Shown: positions 12,131 through 25,486 of the stretch, in pieces | Layout of the letters: the number at the start of each line of letters is the position of its first letter | Numbering within the stretch: position 1 is the stretch's first letter | Source of the DNA: Cardinalis cardinalis | Lineage: Eukaryota > Chordata > Aves > Passeriformes > Cardinalidae | DNA length: 64,000 bases | Direction of reading: 5' to 3' | Assembly (NCBI GenBank): GCA_014549065.1 | Contig: JACDOX010000112.1 | Span: 482,259-546,258, forward strand | Program-made: the position numbers and the translations under genes | Notes under the pieces: model-generated | The model's input: the letters and a program-made list of their open reading frames with translations, nothing else | Database searches by the model: none | Told to the model about the DNA's origin: nothing

Positions 12131-13908
12131 TTCAAAACCTTTCAGTTTNGAGTTCCAAAGCATTTCTTGAGTTACAGAACTGTAAAATTTCAGTTAAATT
12201 GGCAAAGTTCTGTTTGCAGTCTGTCACAGCTTCATATTTTCTCTTTACTTCTGTATACAATCTATTCAAGTCGTATTTTTTGCACAATTTTCCATCAGAG
12301 AAAACATCAGAAAATATTTTAGAAAGTAAATGAAATAAATCTTCTAAAAAAATTGTGCCTGCAGAAGCTACACAATAATAAGAAGCAGATGCTTAGAAGA
12401 ACAGAACTTGAAGCACTAAGTAGCACACCCAGCTTTGCCTGGACACGAGATTAAAAAGGGAAAAAAAGAGATTTAGGAATCTGGGCATGCAAAGAAAATT
12501 GAGGCTTCATGTAAACCAGAGGCCCAAAATAACAAGGAATTTGCATTGGTGGGATTTGCAGAGAATGAGCAATTAAATGGTTCATGGATTTGAGAGAAAG
12601 CTGCACCNAGGTGAGAATATCTCAGCTGTGCTCCCCAAATCAGGACAGTTCCAGCTGAAAGCACAGGACAGACTCAGCCTGGGATGGAGCCTTGTCAAGG
12701 ACAGACCAGGGCTTCACAGAGGAACAGCTCATCACACAAATCAGTCACTGCCTCACAGATCTTGCAGTGCAACTTACAAANCAGAAGTTTCCCCTCCCAA
12801 GGATGATGCAGCCAAAATAGAAAGCAGAAGGAAATTATTCAGCTCTATTTGACAGCACATTAACTTGCTGGATCATGCTCAAACTTTCTTGTAGGCATCC
12901 CAGCACAGAGACACCTCCAGAAGGCGTTTTGTAGCACTAATGAGGCAAATTCACAGGATTCATTTTTTTTCCCCTAGAATATAAATCAAGAGCAGCATAN
13001 GAATTAGCACAGGTGAGACTCTAAAAACAGGACAAGCAGGTAAGGGGCTGGGAAATGGCTGAGGAGAGCCAGGAGCTGATCCCTCCTTGTTGCCTCCATG
13101 ATGGGAAAGGTCATAAATCTCCTCAAAAGTGGAAAAGAGGGAGAAAAACAGCAAGACACAAAGTGAGAGGGTAAATGCTAAAGCAATACCTGAGAAGAGA
13201 AGGCATTTTGGTAATGGAGATATGAGTTGTTAGAAGCTTTGACAAGAGTTTTGGATTTACTGGGAAGGCTACATCATCACAANACTATTAAAAGATGAAT
13301 TTGTAAATAATAGGCACAAAAGAATATGAGGGATCTCAGAAGATAACAGTAAGTAACTTCTGGCCAATGCCACCCTGTGGGATAAGCAGCATGTTTACAT
13401 TCTCTGGGGAGCCAGCAAAGAATGAGAGGAAGAGGTGTGGTGGGATCTGCAGGGACTGCTACGGGAAGATAAATCTGATTTTTCCAAAAATGGATGACAA
13501 GCAGTTGATATATATCAAAGAGATTTAAAGATTTAGAAGAAAGGCAAAAAGATACCCCAAGAAATAGGAATAAGGTGGGTGTTCTTTGAAAGTGATTACA
13601 TTGATAGGAAATCAAGCAAGGATGGTGGCAAGGAAGCAGAAGGGGTCAAGATTTCAAGGAGGATATGTGCTAAAGAAACCAAGGAGATTACCACTCCTTT
13701 TGTAACTTGAACTGGTGCAAAGGACCAATAGGAAAAAGCAAAAGATCAGATAAAATAAAAGAAGCCTCTGTGTTATCAGCTTTTATATAAAATTAACCTT
13801 TGATAAGTCATGTACTTAAAATAGCAAAAAGTTCTCAAAATTCCTCTGTATTTTTTCCTGCAGTTGGGTATTAAGAAAATCAAAAGCAGCATAAAATCTT
13901 TGGAGAAG

Positions 13909-14048
13909 AATCATAGAGAAGGCCAGGATGGTTTGGGTTGGAAGGGACATTAAAGCTCATCCAGTTCTATCCCACGTCATGGNCAGGGACACCTCCCNCT
14001 ATCCTGGGTAGCTCNGAGCCCTGTCCAGCCTTGGACACTTNCAAAAAG
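13909..14048 (-). mobile_element. CR1 LINE fragment, short 3' end
   Basis: The plus strand carries 'aatcatagagaaggccagga', 'tggtttgggttggaagggac', 'aagctcatccagttctatcc' and 'gtccagccttggacactt'. The match is lost at about 14048. Five N bases lie within or just around it, so the copy is a poorly resolved part of the assembly. Confidence 0.9.
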
Positions 14049-15260
14049 GCACAGAAAGCAAGTCCTTGGAAAGGGCTGAAACAGAACCTTAAGTGTGAAA
14101 TGGACACAAAACCAAAGAGCAAACAGAGCACTGNAGGTGAAACATGGCTGGGCTGACANGGANTCTTACTGAACATCATCATTTNACAACAGAGAAATTA
14201 ATGCCATCAAAAAATTAGGATATCAAGAGTTTCCCTTCCTAGAGCCTGGTATTTTAACAATGCTGAGTGGCTTTGCAAGATGCAAGTTCACCAGCAGNCA
14301 GACACCTCTGTGGGCAGAGAACAATCCGGGTGTCTGCAAGTCTGCCTGAGGAACAAGTTGTTTGTAAGAGGTGGCAATGAAATGCTTTTGTTGGGGGGTG
14401 AAGCACCAATACAGTGGGATAGTCTGTTCTTGTTTTGTCTCTTAAAATGGGAGAAAAACTAATCCTGCAATTCTGCACATTGTTTGCTGAACACAAAGTG
14501 CTGCACTCTCCCCAGAAAGCTGCTGATGCAGCACAGCTCAGAGCCAGGCATGGCACAGCTCCTCCAGCACAGAAACAAACACTCCTTCCACTGCTACCTT
14601 CAGGGAAAATGAACAACATTCCTGNGCAGCTCTTCAGCTGTCCAAAATATTCATTTTTAAAGTCTCCTCTCTTCCTTTGCTTTCAAAGAAATTTGACCTC
14701 TCGGCTCATGCACCTATAACACAGTTTGGGATGTGCCTCTGAGAGGCACTTATAACTAAGAAAACAAGCTCAGCTTCTATGCTCTAAACAAGTAAATAAA
14801 AGGGAATAAGAAAAAAAAAATAAAATTACATCTCAGAACATAAGAAGCAGCAGCATTTTGNTTATCAAGCATGAAAAGGTGCTCAGCTCAATACAATGGA
14901 CAAACACCCAGAGAGGCAGCCCAGCCCTCACTGTGCTGGTTAGAGATGTAAGAAATATAACCTGCAATGCTTCTTTAAGCCTCTACACTCCTTAGGCAAA
15001 AGTTAATTTAAAAATGTTTGTGTCAACACCAAAAAAAGCCAGGCCTTGCTCAAATAATGGCTCTTCANTGCTTAGCTATCATTATTTAAGATACAGATTG
15101 CACAGCCTGGTTTTGCCATGAAATCTCACTTTTTTATTTCATGGAAATCAAACGAAAGCCTTCCCCTACTGTTGCAGGGCCCAATGCCTGTCACCTGATC
15201 CTCTCACAATTGCCAAAATNCTGCCTGAATGAGATTTTCTCCTTGAGGGGCTCAGAAGAG

Positions 15261-15282
15261 TCTCACATATTTCTCACATATT
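15261..15282. repeat. 11-bp tandem duplication
   Basis: The unit tctcacatatt occurs at 15261-15271 and again at 15272-15282 without mismatch. Confidence 0.9.
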
Positions 15283-18200
15283 TCTGTCCTCAGCACCAAG
15301 CTGAAGCCACAACTTGGAATTGATGTACCCTGGGAGGAAAGAGAATCTGCTTCTCACTCTCCTGCCCATCTCACATCACCATTCCAGCCTGCTGATCCTG
15401 GGGGTTGCCTGGCAGTCATAAACACTTCACATTGCTTCCCAAATTAACACTTCTACAAATACTCTAAACATGAGCTTACTTTATTTTCATTTAAAGGAAA
15501 AAAAAAATCAGCTTGTTTGCAGAATACCTCAGTATATACTTTTTCAGGGCAGTCAAAAATATAAAAAAGAAGCCTNGTTCACGTCTTTAAAATGTTGTGA
15601 AGTTATTTCACAATATCTGGATGATAGCACAGAATATTTGTCAGAAAACATTGATTTAAATAAAACCTTTTCATACTAATGGCAAATGATAAGTAAGTTT
15701 TAACAGTGTCCATCCAAGTGACCCCTAGAAAANCCAACAGAACTACATCATAGGTGCACTGATTTAGATTTCTTTGAGAATGAGGACTGAATCCACATAC
15801 TAGATGATATTGGGGACCCAGGAAAAATAATCCAAGATGGAATAGAAAATGTCACAGCATGATATAATTTTAATTGCATTTCCCACAACATTTCTTGCTC
15901 TAACATTAATGTTAATCAGTTAAAAGCCAGTTAAAAATCCACATGAAAGTTCAGTGAGATGCACAATCCTTCCTCATTTCAGCCCTTAAACTANTGTTCA
16001 ATTTTTTTGTAAAAATGTCATTACCACAGTACCTGTGCTGAAGAGAAGGCGGAAAAAATTCTACTTATAATCATACATAGCATGATTAGGGCAATTCTGG
16101 ATTGCAAGTGATACACAAACCTCACAATAAATAATGCACACAATTTTGAGATTAGCACTGCTGACAGCATTTAACTTCAGCACTGCTGCAAGACTTTGAT
16201 CTAACATCAATATAACTGACTGCAACCCCTTTGCTTAATTGCCATCTATAGAAAAATCTAATTAGACCAAGAAATATTAAAATAGTTTTAATGGTTAACA
16301 TAAAGCTTCATAAAAACAATCACTGCTGGTTCAAGGACACAATCAATGGCCCTAGTTTGAAAAATATTGTGGTTGCAATTATAACTACACTGGCATTCAA
16401 TCCATCCTCTCCCCTTTTTCATAAAAATCAGTATCTTGAAGAATGTTCCTATGGCACTACATGCACTGTAATTTTTCACTCTTTCTCTAAATCTCAGAAA
16501 ATGTGCTGTAGATGGCCCCAGGAGCAAACACAGCAAAGATGAAGTAAAACTCGAAAAGGAGCTGTCTGGTTTAATCTATGAATGTTCACAGCAAGGGTTT
16601 CGTGTAAGAAATTTGTAATCAGGATTTCCACAAATGATGGTGGCAAGGTTTCATTGGAACTGGTGTTCTTGTCATCTGCAGAGCCTGTCACAGCAGCCTG
16701 TGAGCATTTGCTGTTGCTGTGATTTGAGAATCCCCAAGCATCCTGCTTCTCCCNAGTGCCCAAACACACAGAGCAGATCTTCCTGCTCAGAACCACCCCA
16801 GCCTAATAGCCATGCATTTGTTATGCTCTGCAGGGAGAAGTGCAAGAGCTGCTCAAACAAGCTGCTGGAGTCTCAAAATGCTAACCAAAGCCCCACCAAA
16901 TGAAAGCTGTCCAGATTACAAGTTAGTGTGTCAATTAGGAGCAAACTCCTCACGCAGTGATGGGTAGGTGAGGGAGCAGGGGAACACCTGGGAAGGAGCA
17001 GGGGCTGTCAGAGCTTCTAACAGGGATGACTTCACTGCAGGCAAACAAATAACACTGACACACTGGGTCTTGTTTCTTAAGCACATTTGTGGAATAAAAA
17101 TACCTCAGAAGCAGGAAAACAAAAGCTATCCTCCAGCTACCCTGTTTCTCAAGCCTTTAATTTAATTTATATCCAATTACTCCAAGGCAATTAGCTTTAC
17201 AAGGAATGGGTGAAATTCTCATGGAAATTTCAGTCAGCCCAGGACGCTTCAGCAGATCTGCCTGGTGCTGACTAATGACAAAAAAGAAATGGGGAGCTAC
17301 AGCTACCCAGGGTCCCCTGACAGAATCACAGCCTGGGGCTGATCCTGGTCCACAGCACTAGAGAAGAGANGCACACAGCTTCACCTCTCCTTGCAACTGC
17401 CAGACCCCAAACAACACTCAGCTAAAAACCATGCTCTACTAAATGACAAAGTAAGTCAAACAAGGATAATAAAGTTAAACTGGTACAAAGAAGAGGAGAA
17501 CCAGTTCCTTGGNGTCCTCCTTGCATCAGCCAAACCCTGCAGGCAGTTTCCAGCCTAGTTTTCAGTGGTTTTCTCACCTTTTATTCTTTCCATTCTCGAG
17601 TTTTCCTGGTGTACAGTCTGTGTATGAAGATGTTCAGAGGCATCATCTCCCAAAGCACACTCACCACAGGGGGTCATCACACATTTTTATCCAGAGCAAC
17701 ACCTCCCTACCCACGGCAGCTCTCCTCACTGTCCTGCTTGTGAAAGACTTCAAAGCCTCAACTGATGATAATTAGCACCCCNAGATTATCATCATCCTAA
17801 TTGGGAGGGATTCTCAGCGGGGAGCCAAGATGACCAAGGCACCACAACCCTCCTGGGACAGGCTGTGCCAGGCCCGCCTGGTACCAGCACCAAGGAAAAG
17901 GAATTAGGCTGGAATATGAGGTTTGACTGAGATTTAAACTGAAAGCTCCACAAGTAGAATCTCTGCTTGCAGTCAGGCCACACCAGCTGGGTCAACACAG
18001 AAAATACAGCCACCTTTTCCCTAAAAAGTTAATATTAACACCACTGCCATGTAATATATTGTAGCTTCATTATCCTGGCATATTAAAATAGGCCATTTAG
18101 CTGCAAAATCTGAGGCTTGGACAGTAATTATTACCTTCTCAACATTGCACAAAAAACAATTAAAAATGGCTTGTAAATCAATATGTGAACACTTCAACAC

Positions 18201-20459
18201 CACACACAAAATATTCTTCCCCAATAATTTCTTCCTATTTTGCAATTTCAGCTTTGGGTGATGTGTGTAGGGAGAAAGGGGAGGGTGGAAAGCAGAGATG
18301 GGTTTTATATCAACAATTCCCATTAGCATTGATGGGAATTGCACCCATAAAGACTCGGGTCACTGATGCTTTTCTTTACTCATTAGGTAATTTCCAGCAT
18401 TGTATTCTTCTAGTTTCTGCTCTCTGCCCTATAATTTCCAATGCAGTGTTTAGATCCTTCCAAAAAGCTTCATTGTGTGTTGGCTGCCCCTTGCAAGTAA
18501 ATAGCACTGTGATGAACTTAGGAATATCTATTTCTCCCATAATTGGTTGGTACCAGTCCATGCAGTCCAGCAGTGGAAAAAACAAGGAAAATACACTGCA
18601 AAACATTAGCTGATTCAAATACTCCCTGAAAATACAGATATTCCACTATGACTTCTCATTACCAGCAAAATACTAAGGAAAAGAATGAATCTGTGTCATC
18701 AAAAATAGCTGTGCTGAGCTTGAAAACCAAGGAACAAAGGCCTGTATGTACTTTACTGCATTCTGGGAGGGGAAATAAAGCAAGATCTGTCTCTTCTTTT
18801 CTCTCTGTAACATCAGGGAAAGCTGTTCAGAGACCTCATGGACAGTACCAGATATGGTGCTCACAGTGCAACTGAATGCCCATAATAAAATATTTTGCCT
18901 GCAATGAAATCTGAACACCATTCATTTTTCTCTTGATTTATGTATTTATTTTTAAAGAATCTGACCCTCTGTTTCTATAAGAAAGCCTAGTGCATNGTGT
19001 CATATACCAGGGATTACTGGATCAGAGAGAAAGGGACTGTTATTTGTAAAATTCTGAATGTTTTTCATTAAGAGAACACAAAAAGCTCAAGGTAATACAT
19101 GATATGTGCAAATTGCANTGATATTCCAGGATCAGCACACCTGGGCTTCAAGTCTATCTCCCAAATCAATCACTGCTGATAATCATCCTTCAACAGAGCA
19201 ATGCAGATCAATTTTGATCTGTTAAGTGCTTCTGCCTTACTTTATTACACCACTGTCTCCTAAAAAAGACAGATACTAAGGTATTTTAATAGAAATTATT
19301 TGACATAGCTCTCATAAATTCCATAAAATAATTATCCTTGTGTTGCATGTAGGAGTCAATTTTGTTAAGTGAGAAGATCATGGGACCNAGAATTACAAAA
19401 TGTGATTTCTAACCTTGTTTCTGCCCCTGATTCTAACTAAGTGATTTTAGGCTAATCACTTTTATCTTTCTGTGCATCAGTTTTCTCATTTTGATATTGG
19501 AATTAATAACCTGCATCTTGGTAAAGACTTTTGAGGAATACTGATGAAAAGCATTAGATATGAATCAGGCCTTATTATTAATAATAGGAAATTGCTTTGG
19601 GATCCTTGGATGATAAAGTGCTATTGAAATTCAAAGAAAATATTGGGACTTTAATTGCTTCATCTTTCAGATTTACCCCAGTTTTACTTACTCACACACT
19701 GACAGGTAAATTGAACTCAAATTATACCAGAGTGNATACACAAAGATCTAAATGTATAGGCCCCTTGCATTATTGCTGTTGCAGCTTCCAAGGCTTTGCA
19801 ACACCTTCTTTGTGCTGCTCAGGATCCCACATGGCAAACATCCAAATCTCCTGCTGCTGCTGGGATATTGGGTATTAATGGAAANGCTGAAATCCCCAAA
19901 TTCTTTCAACATTCCAACTTCAAACCTCCCATTTACGAGACGGTTTATCAAAGTCATTACAATTGTGATGAAACCACTGTTGTTTTGAAATGATATAGGG
20001 AACAAAATGTCATTATCAAGTAGTTTCACTGAGGGAAGATCAGAGCCACAGTCTATTAAANTATTGCCATTGATTTATTCACTAATGTGCCCTATATTTT
20101 CATCTGCAAAAGCCTTTGTAAAACCCAGTGTCTATTAGTGCAATTATCCCACATAACTGCTCTGCAGGGCACGGCTCATTATGGGTCCTTTTTTTTTGCT
20201 TTTAATGCTGAATGCTGCCAGCAGCATTTGGGTACAGGAGAGGCTTCCACAGGTGGTGACAGTGGGAAAACAACTCCCGCACCAAGAGGAGCCTCACCCA
20301 CTGCCTCCATAACCAACTGCAGGGAAAACAACTGTAAACNGATATTATCATCCCAGCAGTGCCCATGACAGACAGACAGGCAACAGGCATGAGATGAAAT
20401 GTAAAGAATTCTGTTTAGGCACAAGGAGTTTGAATTTATTCTTTGACTGCCAGGGTAGT

Positions 20460-20610
20460 CAAACACTGGAGAAGGCTGTGGGCTCTCCACCCTCAGAGAT
20501 GTTCAAACCCCACCTGAACAGAGCCCTCAGAGCCTGCTGGAAGTGACCTGCTTTAGCAAGGGGCNGGCTCCACAGGAGCCTTCCAGCCTCATCCACCCTG
20601 TGATTCTAGT
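20460..20610 (+). mobile_element. CR1 LINE fragment of a different subfamily
   Basis: Sense CR1 reads 'ggagaaggctgtgggctctc', 'cctcagagatgttcaaaccc', 'cctgctttagcaaggggc' and 'ccttccagcctcatccaccc', then 'tgtgattcta'. The 'gagatgttcaaaccccacctg' and 'gacctgctttagcaagg' blocks distinguish it from the other copies and match the CR1 group whose 3' end reads 'ACCTGCTCTAG...GCAGGGGGGTTGGACTAGATGA'. It is strongly diverged, so it is probably an older insertion. Confidence 0.8.
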
Positions 20611-21946
20611 TCTAATAATTCCTCTCAGATCACCAGGCTGTTGATGTGTGACCTGTATTATTCACTACTGGAAATTAAAGAGCAGCTGCAAACACTTAAA
20701 ACCTGGGCTGGATAGAAGACTACATCCCCTAATAGAGCACTGCAGAGAAAACTTTGTTTTTCCTGTTTACTCATCTTCCACCTGATGCAAGTAAAGCATA
20801 AACATGGCTCTTTTTAACCAGCCTAATTCTGGCAAGACACTAATGACTGACTTAATTACTAATCAGTTTGCATCAGAAATTAGCAGGCCAAAAGCAGAGT
20901 GCTGCATTAGTCACACAGTTTCATACCCAGTATTTTTGGTATTTCAGAAATCTCTNTTCCTCAGAATTATCCAGCCAGAGCCCATTACTTTACCACAGTG
21001 CTCCCTTGCAGGAATTATTTCTTCATTATAAACTGAATTCCAGCCTGGGAATGGGAGGAGGAAGCCTCCCTGGTTGCCTGAGTCTCTGTTAATGCCTGCA
21101 GAAAGCCCAGGCAGCATCTTCACACCTCTGAGAAGCAAGGAGAACTCCATGGGAAAACAGGAACATGCTCAGTTTTGTTTAATAACAAACCAAATCAATG
21201 TGATGAGCAGTGATGGCCTCGGCCCCCCGCACTTCTGAGGAATTAACAAGGACCTGTATTTATGGCCTACAGCAACGCTCCTCCAGCAGGGAGGGCTCCA
21301 AAGCAGGAGCTGAATTTTCACTCATATCTGCTACTCAATGGGGAAGAAAGTGAAAATCACTAAGCAGAGGAATTCAGGTAAAAAGCTCCCTTTCCCCCCC
21401 CCATGAAACATTAATTATGCTCNTTTTTGTCATTCTCAGAATTGTGACACCAGGCTAAGCAGCTGTCATTTCTGTTCAGTGCAACTTCCACATTTCAATG
21501 GAAATCATCTTGGAGTTCAGGACTTGTGTATTTGTACTTTCTTTATAGTTTAAGGTGCTTCTACAACAAAATCCACAAATCAAAGCTAACAGACTCTTTG
21601 GGGCTTGAACTCCATGCCCTNTACAAGATCTTAAGTACTGCTAACATCCATTTCATTTTCCAAAACAAATTTAAAGGAACATGCATTTGTGGAGAAAAGA
21701 ATAATGATTGCCAGTACTGAGTCTCCATATGGAAGGACAGGGACAATGAGAAGTGCATTATTTAAAAATACAAGAGGGCTGTGTTCCAGCCATAGTCAGG
21801 CACTATAAATATTTCAGCTACTTTTATAATTAGGTTCATTTAAAATACTATCTACTCCCAAAAACATTGCATTCAAAATGCATTGTGCAGAATAACTATC
21901 ATTTGTTTTGGTCACATCAAAATATCACTCAAAAAACCATTAGGGA

Positions 21947-21959
21947 TTTTTTTTTTTTT
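21947..21959. repeat. T homopolymer (13)
   Basis: There is an uninterrupted run of T. Similar runs occur at 24427-24440 (14 T) and 62340-62353 (14 T), with 12 A at 33421-33432. They may be poly(A) scars or slippage tracts; no flanking retrocopy is visible. Confidence 0.9.
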
Positions 21960-22800
21960 CCTGGCTGTGATGCTGTAAAACAACATCTCCCCAAGAGCAA
22001 AAAAATGATGTTGTAGAACATATAATTCATCTTGCCTCTGGATAAAATGACTGCTGTGAAACAATCCAAAAACTTTCAGCAGGGAGATAAAACAATGTAT
22101 ATTTTTNCCAGAAAACCCAAGTTGCCTGACAGCACCTCATCGTAGCCCAATGGTTAAATCTCAAAAAGTTTCCTAGATAATGATTTTTGTTCATCCCCAT
22201 AAGATTGGGGTAATTATGCAGTATTTTTAATATCAATGGCAAAAATATTGCATAATATTTGGAATATCATGGTAATAGCAATGAACGATAAAACTCCTGC
22301 AAAACAGCACTAAACTTTACAGAACTGTGCAATAAAGCCTTTTCCATTGAATTATTTGAATTTCTAAGTGAAAATATGAAGATGGATTTTATTCTATTCT
22401 TTAGTGTGTATTTGCATTTAAGTTGCATTTAATATTTTTCTGTAAGAAATCAGCAATGAGGGAGACTGGCATTCTGAATCCNTATGAAATGGAGTATCCA
22501 ATGGTGTTTTCTTTTTGTTTGTTATTTTTGAACTCCCCATGACTCTACATAAATAGGAGACTTCNTGGTTTGGATACTATGGATTGCAACACAGCAAAAA
22601 ACAGAGTCAAAAATTAGCAATTCCTCACAGAGGCTTCCAGAAGAAAGGGTTTGTTCTGCATAAGGCAGAAGTGTTAATATCCTCTGCACATTCCATCCCC
22701 CTCAGATTTTATCAACCATGAATGTGAGAAGCAAGAACACAGAATAATCTCCCAGGATTAACCCAAACCTTGGCTAAGGGGACAAACCTGAAAATTCCCT

Positions 22801-22881
22801 CGCACTTTTTTCTCCCCACACGAACGTGGCTGATCCGTTTCCTCATGGGACGAGCCCACCACCAACATCAGCTTTTGTACG
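22801..22881. other. Small CpG cluster in CpG-poor intron
   Basis: Six CpG dinucleotides fall within about 80 bp (tcgc, acgaacgt, ccgt, gacg, tacg), in sequence with no recognised repeat. CACG/ACGTG E-box-like words occur at 'cgaacgtgg' and 'tacgtgtg'. It may be a regulatory element. It is far too small for a CpG-island promoter. Confidence 0.25.
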
Positions 22882-23389
22882 TGTGCCAGCTCTGCTTTTT
22901 TAGCACTTTTAGCTTTTGGTCTCAGTGACAGGCATATCTTTCACCATCTCTAATCTGGGAAGCTTTGCAGAATTAAGTTAAACGTGATGGGGAGCAGCAT
23001 TATTTACAGCAATGTTGTGAGGTGTTTTAAATATCAGCCTTCAGGAAACAGCTTAAAACCTTCTTCACCTCTGTCCAGAAACAGAAAACCTTTGAAGTTT
23101 GAGGGGGTTTTTCTAGAACTAAAACTGTGGCAAGTTNAAGTCACACCNGCAAACATAATCCAGGCTCCAGTTNGTGCCTCTGTCTGGCAAGGCCAGACCT
23201 AATGAGGACAGGCATATGTTCTCTCCATGAATTGTTCCAGTCCTCCTGCCCTCCCTCTCACCTGCTGATCCCAGGAACTGCCTCTGGTGCTGTGGCCAAG
23301 CCCTGGCTGGCTGGGGACACCCCTGTCCCCCAGCACCTCCCCAAACAGCCTTTGTCAGTCCTGCTGCCCCAGCCAGCTGTTAGGCAATG

Positions 23390-23900
23390 ATCAAAATCGG
23401 CCAATTATTGCTCCAGCCAAGAAATATTCTTCCACCAGGAATAAGAAATCACCTCCATATTGCCAGTCCCAAAGTAGGCAAGGAAAATTACGTTCATTAA
23501 AAAAATCTTTCCATAATGACATCCTTCCTATCAAAAAACTCAGGGATGACCGACCTTGGCATCCAGGATTAAGGCAGCATTATTTTTCTTGATTACCAGC
23601 AGCAGAATAGTGGGGAAATTATAAAGCCATTGAGAGGATTAATACAGCCCTGATCTCTCTCTCCTGGCTCTTTATCTCAAGCGATTAAAGTTCTCCAGGA
23701 AAAAAACCCTAAAATAAAATAGCCATGGAGCATACGCCTGCTGCCATGGAGAGAGACAGCAGCAGCTCCCCGTGACAGCCAGGAGGGCAGAGGTTAATTA
23801 TGCATTCTGTATTTGGCTTTAATCACTTTAATCAGATCACTGCTCTGCTCCATCTCAGGCTGTAACTTCCCAAAAGCAAGAGGAGCCCTTTGGGCCGGGC
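23390..23900. other. Repeat-free block, candidate conserved non-coding element / enhancer
   Basis: This is a long repeat-free segment with many transcription-factor-like words: 'gatcaaaatcggccaattat', 'aaattataaagccattg', 'ctcaagcgattaaag', 'gaggttaattatgcattctg' (a homeodomain/POU-like TTAATTATGCAT) and 'ctttaatcactttaatcag'. Nothing in it codes. I infer conservation from texture only. Confidence 0.3.
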
Positions 23901-25470
23901 AGTGTTTGTTTTAGCCAGGGGAAGGGAGGAAGAGGATGGGACATGCTGCATTAAGCACAAACAAAGCTGGCACAAGCCAGACACACAGACTGAGCCTGGC
24001 CATTGGTGTGAGCAGGGCCAGAGTGGCACTGAGCGGTCACACTGGGGACATGAGGTCCCTTCCTGCTTTAGAGACACTCAGAGAGCTGCCCCAGACTCTG
24101 GAACAAAGCANGGCCCCAACACACTCCCTGCACGTTCCTCCCCACCTTTGCCTCCGTTTCCAGAGCCTGATACCCCAGCAAAGGCCAGGAAAAACAAGGG
24201 AATAATTGCACAGCAACAGGAAAAGCCACACGAAGGGAGATGGAACTGACTGGCTGGGAATCACAGGAGTCAGAGCTCTGTGCTCAACTGGGAACAAAGG
24301 ATGGCTCCTCTCAGAACTTTGGCTGGGGTTATTATCAGCTCTGTTCAGGGTTTTGTGCTTGCATCTTACACAGACAAATCTCTCATTTATGGGCATTTGA
24401 TTTGAAAAGAAAGAGCAGAATAGGCCTTTTTTTTTTTTTTACATTTAATTAAGGAATATTGGCCCTCAGGAGGAAGGGAGGAAGTTCCACTCCATGGAAT
24501 GGAGTGGGAGAGAGAAATCTGTCTTTGTTCCCTTTGGAGCATACAGAGACATTGTTATATTCTATTTAAAATATTTTCAAACTGGGTGGCATGAGGAGAG
24601 TGTTGAGGCTTCTCCCCGGCAGCCAATATTTATTGCAACATAAAAAATGTCAAACATGGATGGGTTCTAACTTNGAACAAAGCAATCCCTGAGCCAAACT
24701 GATCCTCATTACAAGGCTCCCTCACATCGNCAGACATGACTTTAATGCAAGGCCACACTTCCCCTGCCAGATACAATTTCCAGGTTACTTCACTTTTATA
24801 TTGGGAGGCAGAAACCCAAGAATATCATTCAGTCCCAAATAAGCTCCTTTTTACAAAAACATCCAAAATATTTGACAATTCTTGTGGGCTCCTCTGCAGT
24901 GTTTTATTGAGCAAAGAGAATCTTTAAAATAAATCTATTTCCTTTCATAGCAGCCCATAAATACTTCTGTATATAATGCCTTGGATACACCTGGCTATAC
25001 ACAAGGGACTCTAAAAGTGTTGGAAGATAATTTATTAATTTTATTTTCAAATCCAGCCATCTGGAGCTATAAATACATTTAGTGAATTATGTAATAAGAC
25101 CAATATCTAACAAAATCCTCCCATGCCTGCCCAGAGAACTGCATCNTCCAAAAACCAAACTCATTCTTAATCCTAAAGCTGTAATATTCTGTTAGTCCCA
25201 AGTTTTGCAAAAACCCATGTTGAATAGCTTTTATTTCTGATTTTAATTCATAACCAACCTATANATTTTACCTTGGAAAATATCTGCTGTAATCCAATAA
25301 AGAACAAAATAAATAAAAATCATGTTTTGGAGGTGAGGAACCAAAAAGGAGGAAGGGAACCTGCCAGAGACAGTTTCTTATACCTCACCTCAAACCTTCT
25401 CAGAAACACCTCTGGCCTCAACATCTTCCCCTGCACAGGTGGAGAGTGAAGTTTNTTTAACAACTATGGG

Positions 25471-25486
25471 GTACCCAAGTACCCAA
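25471..25486. repeat. 8-bp tandem duplication in a KpnI-like palindrome
   Basis: The unit gtacccaa is repeated directly next to itself, within 'ggggtacccaagtacccaag'. It is short and may be coincidental. Confidence 0.6.
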
